NCBI RefSeq assembly: GCF_000422845.1
Contig: NZ_AUGV01000003.1
Location: 310,001-374,000 of the forward strand
Length of the DNA stretch: 64,000 nucleotides
Direction: 5' to 3'
Source: Oceanobacter kriegii DSM 6294
Lineage (GTDB): Bacteria > Pseudomonadota > Gammaproteobacteria > Pseudomonadales > Oceanobacteraceae
The notes under the pieces: generated by a model
Told to the model about the DNA's origin: nothing
The model's input: only the letters and a program-made list of their open reading frames with translations
Database searches by the model: none
Shown: positions 61,407-64,000 of the stretch, in pieces
How positions within the stretch are numbered: position 1 is the stretch's first letter
How the letters are laid out: every line of letters begins with the position of its first letter
Position numbers and translations under genes: made by a program

Positions 61407-62375
61407 CTATTTCATTCGGAATAGCTGGCCGTCGGTGGTCACCGCGTAGTAATACGAGCCCGCAAAGGCCACGTCTTCCACCAGTACCCGGGGTTGGTTC
61501 CAGCTGAACGTGCTGCCCAGTTTCCATTGTTTTACCAGACTGCCATCGCTGGTTTTCCAGACAGCGACCAGACCATCGCTGCTGCCCGTCAGCAGATAAC
61601 GACCATCGTGGGAAAACTTCACGGCGGAATAGTGGCCCGCGGGTTTGGCAATCTCGACCAGTTTGCGGCCGCTGCTGCTGTCCCAGATGACGCCGGGTTC
61701 CCGCATGGCCGAGGTAAACAGCCAGCGGCCATCGCGGCTTAATTCCACGGTTCTGACCTGATTACCGTGCTGCAGCCGCAGCAACTCCTTGCCACTTTCC
61801 AGCTGCCAGACCCGTGCCGTGAGGTCGTCGCTGCCACTGGCGATCAGACGATCGCTGCCATCAATCGAGACATCAAAGACCGTCCCCTGATGCTGCAAAC
61901 GGTGGTAAATACCGCCGTTCTGAATATCAAAAATGGTGGCGGAATAATCCTGCATGGCCAGCGCGGCGTAACGGCCAGTGCCTGTCAGGGCAATGTCGAG
62001 AATATCGCCGGGGGCGTTCCAGAAGCTGAAGGCTTCGCCGGTTTGGCGAATCCACAGCACAATGGTGCGATTGGAAGCGGTGGCGACGAAGCGTTTGTCG
62101 TTGGAAAAGGCGCTGGCCAGAATTTCGGTTTGCGCGCCTTCGGCGTGATTCCAGTCGAAGTGCCGCTCTGGTGGCCAGCTGGACCAAAGGCTGCCGCCAT
62201 GATGCAAACTGCCCACAAACAGCCAGCTGCCGTCGTGGCTGAAGCGGGCAGAGTAAAGCCCCTGACGGGCGACTTCACGTTGATCCTGTGGGCTTTCACC
62301 CTGTGGCATACAGCCGCTGAGTGCGGCAATAGCCAGAATCAGGCCCAGTAGCTGGCTGACGATGCCTTTCGTCAT
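61407..62375 (-). CDS. WD40-like beta-propeller lipoprotein
   Basis: A 322-residue lipoprotein. AGGAGAG precedes the ATG by seven bases; the signal MTKGIVSQLLGLILAIAA ends in LSGC (Cys about 22). The body has repeated WD40-type blades: ASAFSNDKRFVATASNRTIVLW, DVSIDGSDRLIASGSDDL, and VKFSHDGRYLLTGSSDGLVA. Seven blades are plausible. Probably a periplasmic scaffold or binding protein; partners unknown. Confidence 0.85.
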   Translation of the reverse strand: MTKGIVSQLLGLILAIAALSGCMPQGESPQDQREVARQGLYSARFSHDGSWLFVGSLHHGGSLWSSWPPERHFDWNHAEGAQTEILASAFSNDKRFVATASNRTIVLWIRQTGEAFSFWNAPGDILDIALTGTGRYAALAMQDYSATIFDIQNGGIYHRLQHQGTVFDVSIDGSDRLIASGSDDLTARVWQLESGKELLRLQHGNQVRTVELSRDGRWLFTSAMREPGVIWDSSSGRKLVEIAKPAGHYSAVKFSHDGRYLLTGSSDGLVAVWKTSDGSLVKQWKLGSTFSWNQPRVLVEDVAFAGSYYYAVTTDGQLFRMK

Positions 62376-62587
62376 CGTGGGACTCTCCTGTCTGTTCAGA
62401 CACGACGGATGGATAAGTCCATTAAGTCTAGACCACCAGAGGGCATGTTGCGGGCAGTGTCCGGCAAATCGCTGGTAACAGTGAATAAGCAAAAAGGAGA
62501 AAGCGAGAAGGGGAAGACGGGGGATAACGTTGGAATTAATAGCGCTGGCCTGTCGGGCGACAGACCAACGCTGATCAGGCCGATGGA
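62376..62587. other. Intergenic region
   Basis: 212 bases between rsd and the WD40-like gene on the same strand. It must hold the promoter of the lipoprotein gene; the small hairpin TGTCG-GG-CGACA near 62550 could weakly end rsd transcription. Nothing else is recognised. Confidence 0.35.
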
Positions 62588-63064
62588 TCAGTCGGCAACG
62601 GCTTCGGCGTGGGCAGTGTGCAAACGCTCAATCAGCTGGTCTTCCAGCGCAAAGCGCTCTTCCAGCACTTCACCCAACAGCGACAGCGCCGCAGGCAGCT
62701 TGCCCAGTTGTTCCATATCGCAGTAGCGGTCGTAGTTGTCGTTGAAGTCGACGCACACGCCGGTCAGTTCATCCAGACGTGGCACGATGGTTTCGGCAAA
62801 CTCGACACCGCCATCGTCAAACTCACGAGCTTCCGTCATCAGGCGTTCGTAAATATCGAAATGGCCTGCTGAGCAGTAATCCATCATGGTTTGGCAGAAG
62901 CCTTGCACCAGTTCAGCCAGTGGTGGCTGTTCCGGGCACAGCGGCTTGGCGGCAGACAGATTATAAAATTGAACGATCAGCGCCTGGCGGCTGTTCAGCC
63001 AGGTATCAACGACGGTGTGAACTCCACCCCAGCGTTCCTTGGCATTGTTGACTTTTTCGAGCAT
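62588..63064 (-). CDS. rsd: Anti-sigma-70 regulator Rsd/AlgQ
   Basis: A 158-residue four-helix protein. AGGAG precedes the start MLEKVNNAKERWGGVHTVVD by six bases; the upstream frame is rejected. GYCQTMMDYCSAGHFDIYERL-like and AAALSLLGEVLEERFALED-like segments are Rsd features. Rsd binds free sigma 70 in stationary phase and frees core RNA polymerase for alternative sigma factors; AlgQ in Pseudomonas does this in alginate control. The position beside dsbB is conserved with Pseudomonas. Confidence 0.92.
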   Translation of the reverse strand: MLEKVNNAKERWGGVHTVVDTWLNSRQALIVQFYNLSAAKPLCPEQPPLAELVQGFCQTMMDYCSAGHFDIYERLMTEAREFDDGGVEFAETIVPRLDELTGVCVDFNDNYDRYCDMEQLGKLPAALSLLGEVLEERFALEDQLIERLHTAHAEAVAD

Positions 63065-63243
63065 AGCGGGCTCCTGTTGCGGTCTCTGGAAACCTTGCTG
63101 TGTCGCAAGGGTTTGCCATAGGCCTGGAGTGATTCTTACGGTAGTTCTTCCGGCCCTGTCGACCAATATAGGCCCGGGCCAGAGGCGCAATCAAGCAGCT
63201 TTTTTGCCTTTTTGCGCTTGCGTTTTCGGGTGTCTGTGCTTGT

Positions 63244-63762
63244 TCAGGCCGCTTGCAGACGGTTGCCACGACGCCAGCTGATGATCAGGCTGATCACACC
63301 AACCACCGCAAACACGATGAAAATCAAACGCATCCATTGCGGCATGCTCATGTCCATGTACATCCAGGAAATATCGGCACAGTTGCCGTTGCCTTCCAGC
63401 ATGATGTTCAGCAAGGCGTCCAGTGGCAGAGTGTCCATCAGGTACTCAAAGCTGGGGCCACAGGCCGGTACATCTTCCGGTGGCAGGTTCTGGATATAGA
63501 CGTGGTGGTCGGCGACGAAGGCGCCACCAATGGCAAAGGCGCTGCCAAGCCCCAGCGACAGCCGGGAAGGAATCCGGAAGTTATCGAACAGGAATGCCAG
63601 CAAACAGAAAATACCCACCATCAGCACAAAGAAACGCTGGGCCATACACAGCGGGCAGGGCTCCATAAACTCGACAATTTCGAAGTAGTAGGCGGTGCCC
63701 AGCAAGGCGGCGCAAATAAAGAATCCGGCGAGGTACAGAAAACGAAGAGGGGTGGGGCTCAT
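63244..63762 (-). CDS. dsbB: Disulfide bond formation protein DsbB
   Basis: A 172-residue four-helix membrane protein. The first catalytic pair is C36-P-L-C39 in FMEPCPLCMAQRF and the second C101...C128 in PACGPSFEYL and GNGNCADISW. It reoxidises DsbA and hands electrons to ubiquinone (AQRFFVLM quinone site). All four Cys are present, so it is functional. No dsbA is nearby. Confidence 0.94.
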   Translation of the reverse strand: MSPTPLRFLYLAGFFICAALLGTAYYFEIVEFMEPCPLCMAQRFFVLMVGIFCLLAFLFDNFRIPSRLSLGLGSAFAIGGAFVADHHVYIQNLPPEDVPACGPSFEYLMDTLPLDALLNIMLEGNGNCADISWMYMDMSMPQWMRLIFIVFAVVGVISLIISWRRGNRLQAA

Positions 63763-63918
63763 TGTGCTTCCCTGAAGTCAAATGGTTCGGTTGATATCGA
63801 CAGTGGCCTGAATATATCACGGCCTTGTGTCATTCCTTTTGCGCAGTGACCGGACAAGCGCCGATCCCCTGCTAAGCTTGATGGTAAATCAGCAAAGTAA
63901 GGCCATCGGGAGTTGATT

Positions 63919-64000
63919 ATGTTCCGCTTCATGGGAGTTTTTGTGGTGCTGCTGGCACTGCTGGGCACAGAGGCGCGTGCCGAGGAGGAAGCCGGGGGCG
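63919..64000 (+). CDS. Secreted protein, N-terminal fragment (3' end outside window)
   Basis: Only the first 27 codons are seen: GGGAG six bases before the ATG, then the signal peptide MFRFMGVFVVLLALLGTEARA and the start of an acidic mature protein (EEEAGG). A FliL-like or other small membrane/periplasmic protein is possible from its place near rsd-dsbB, but the fragment cannot decide. The ORF runs off the right edge. Confidence 0.6.
   Translation, partial: MFRFMGVFVVLLALLGTEARAEEEAGG

Overview
The window looks like chromosome of a marine, heterotrophic gammaproteobacterium of the Oceanospirillales/Pseudomonadales type. Supporting signs are the gene set (prlC-yheV, rsd-dsbB, yheS, znuABC-zur, glmU, lpoB, yebC), Fur- and Zur-type metal regulation, two TonB receptors, and Pseudomonas-like REP sequences. 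The genus is not decided by the sequence. Most genes share a GC-rich codon style; about 8.4-12.3 kb is visibly AT-richer. No rRNA, tRNA or CRISPR array was recognised.

Layout. 1-8 kb: a left-truncated collagen-like beta-propeller lipoprotein, a short J-domain protein, YebC, the tRNA acp3U enzyme TapT, a secreted subtilase, a hybrid histidine kinase and a DUF917 protein. 8.1-13.6 kb: an accessory block with a tandem pair of small paralogues, another small unknown, a 1056-residue PLD-nuclease/SF2-helicase/DUF3427 protein (probable defence factor) and a Fic protein with a winged-helix tail, whose upstream region holds two near-identical palindromes. 13.7-20 kb: a membrane protein, REP-like repeats, CadR with a cation efflux pump behind a textbook 19-bp-spacer MerR promoter, a PilJ-N protein, a Lon-substrate-domain protein, gamma carbonic anhydrase and an ene-reductase.

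20-27.6 kb is a complete haem-uptake operon on the minus strand (TonB receptor, HmuY-type lipoprotein with an apparent internal duplication, HmuS, HmuT, HmuU, HmuV) behind a strong Fur box. 27.7-35.2 kb: pirin, a KefB/C-type antiporter, a GLUG-repeat protein with a GlyGly-CTERM-like tail, oligopeptidase A and YheV. 35.2-39 kb: a repeat-rich gap with a G-quadruplex-type tract, then the COG3014-LpoB-LPP20 lipoprotein operon, probably for peptidoglycan synthase control. 39-46 kb: YceI, cytochrome b561, a LysR regulator ending in a 12-bp minisatellite, an unknown protein, a MATE pump, SCO, and two overlapping LVIVD-type genes, one fused to a membrane domain.

46-49.5 kb is the zinc system: zur-znuC-znuB divergent from znuA, with His-rich tails on both ZnuC and ZnuA. 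49.6-64 kb: glmU outside its usual atp context, an NhaC-type antiporter, a 263-bp MITE with perfect 18-bp ends and a 4-bp target duplication, a periplasmic binding protein, a PepSY protein, YheS, a TIGR02444-like protein, an orphan ParA, a second TonB siderophore receptor, a DUF4124 protein, a WD40-like lipoprotein, Rsd, DsbB and a right-truncated secreted protein. The best candidates for undescribed biology are the 8.1-13.6 kb block, the VanZ-like/LVIVD fusion and the double HmuY.
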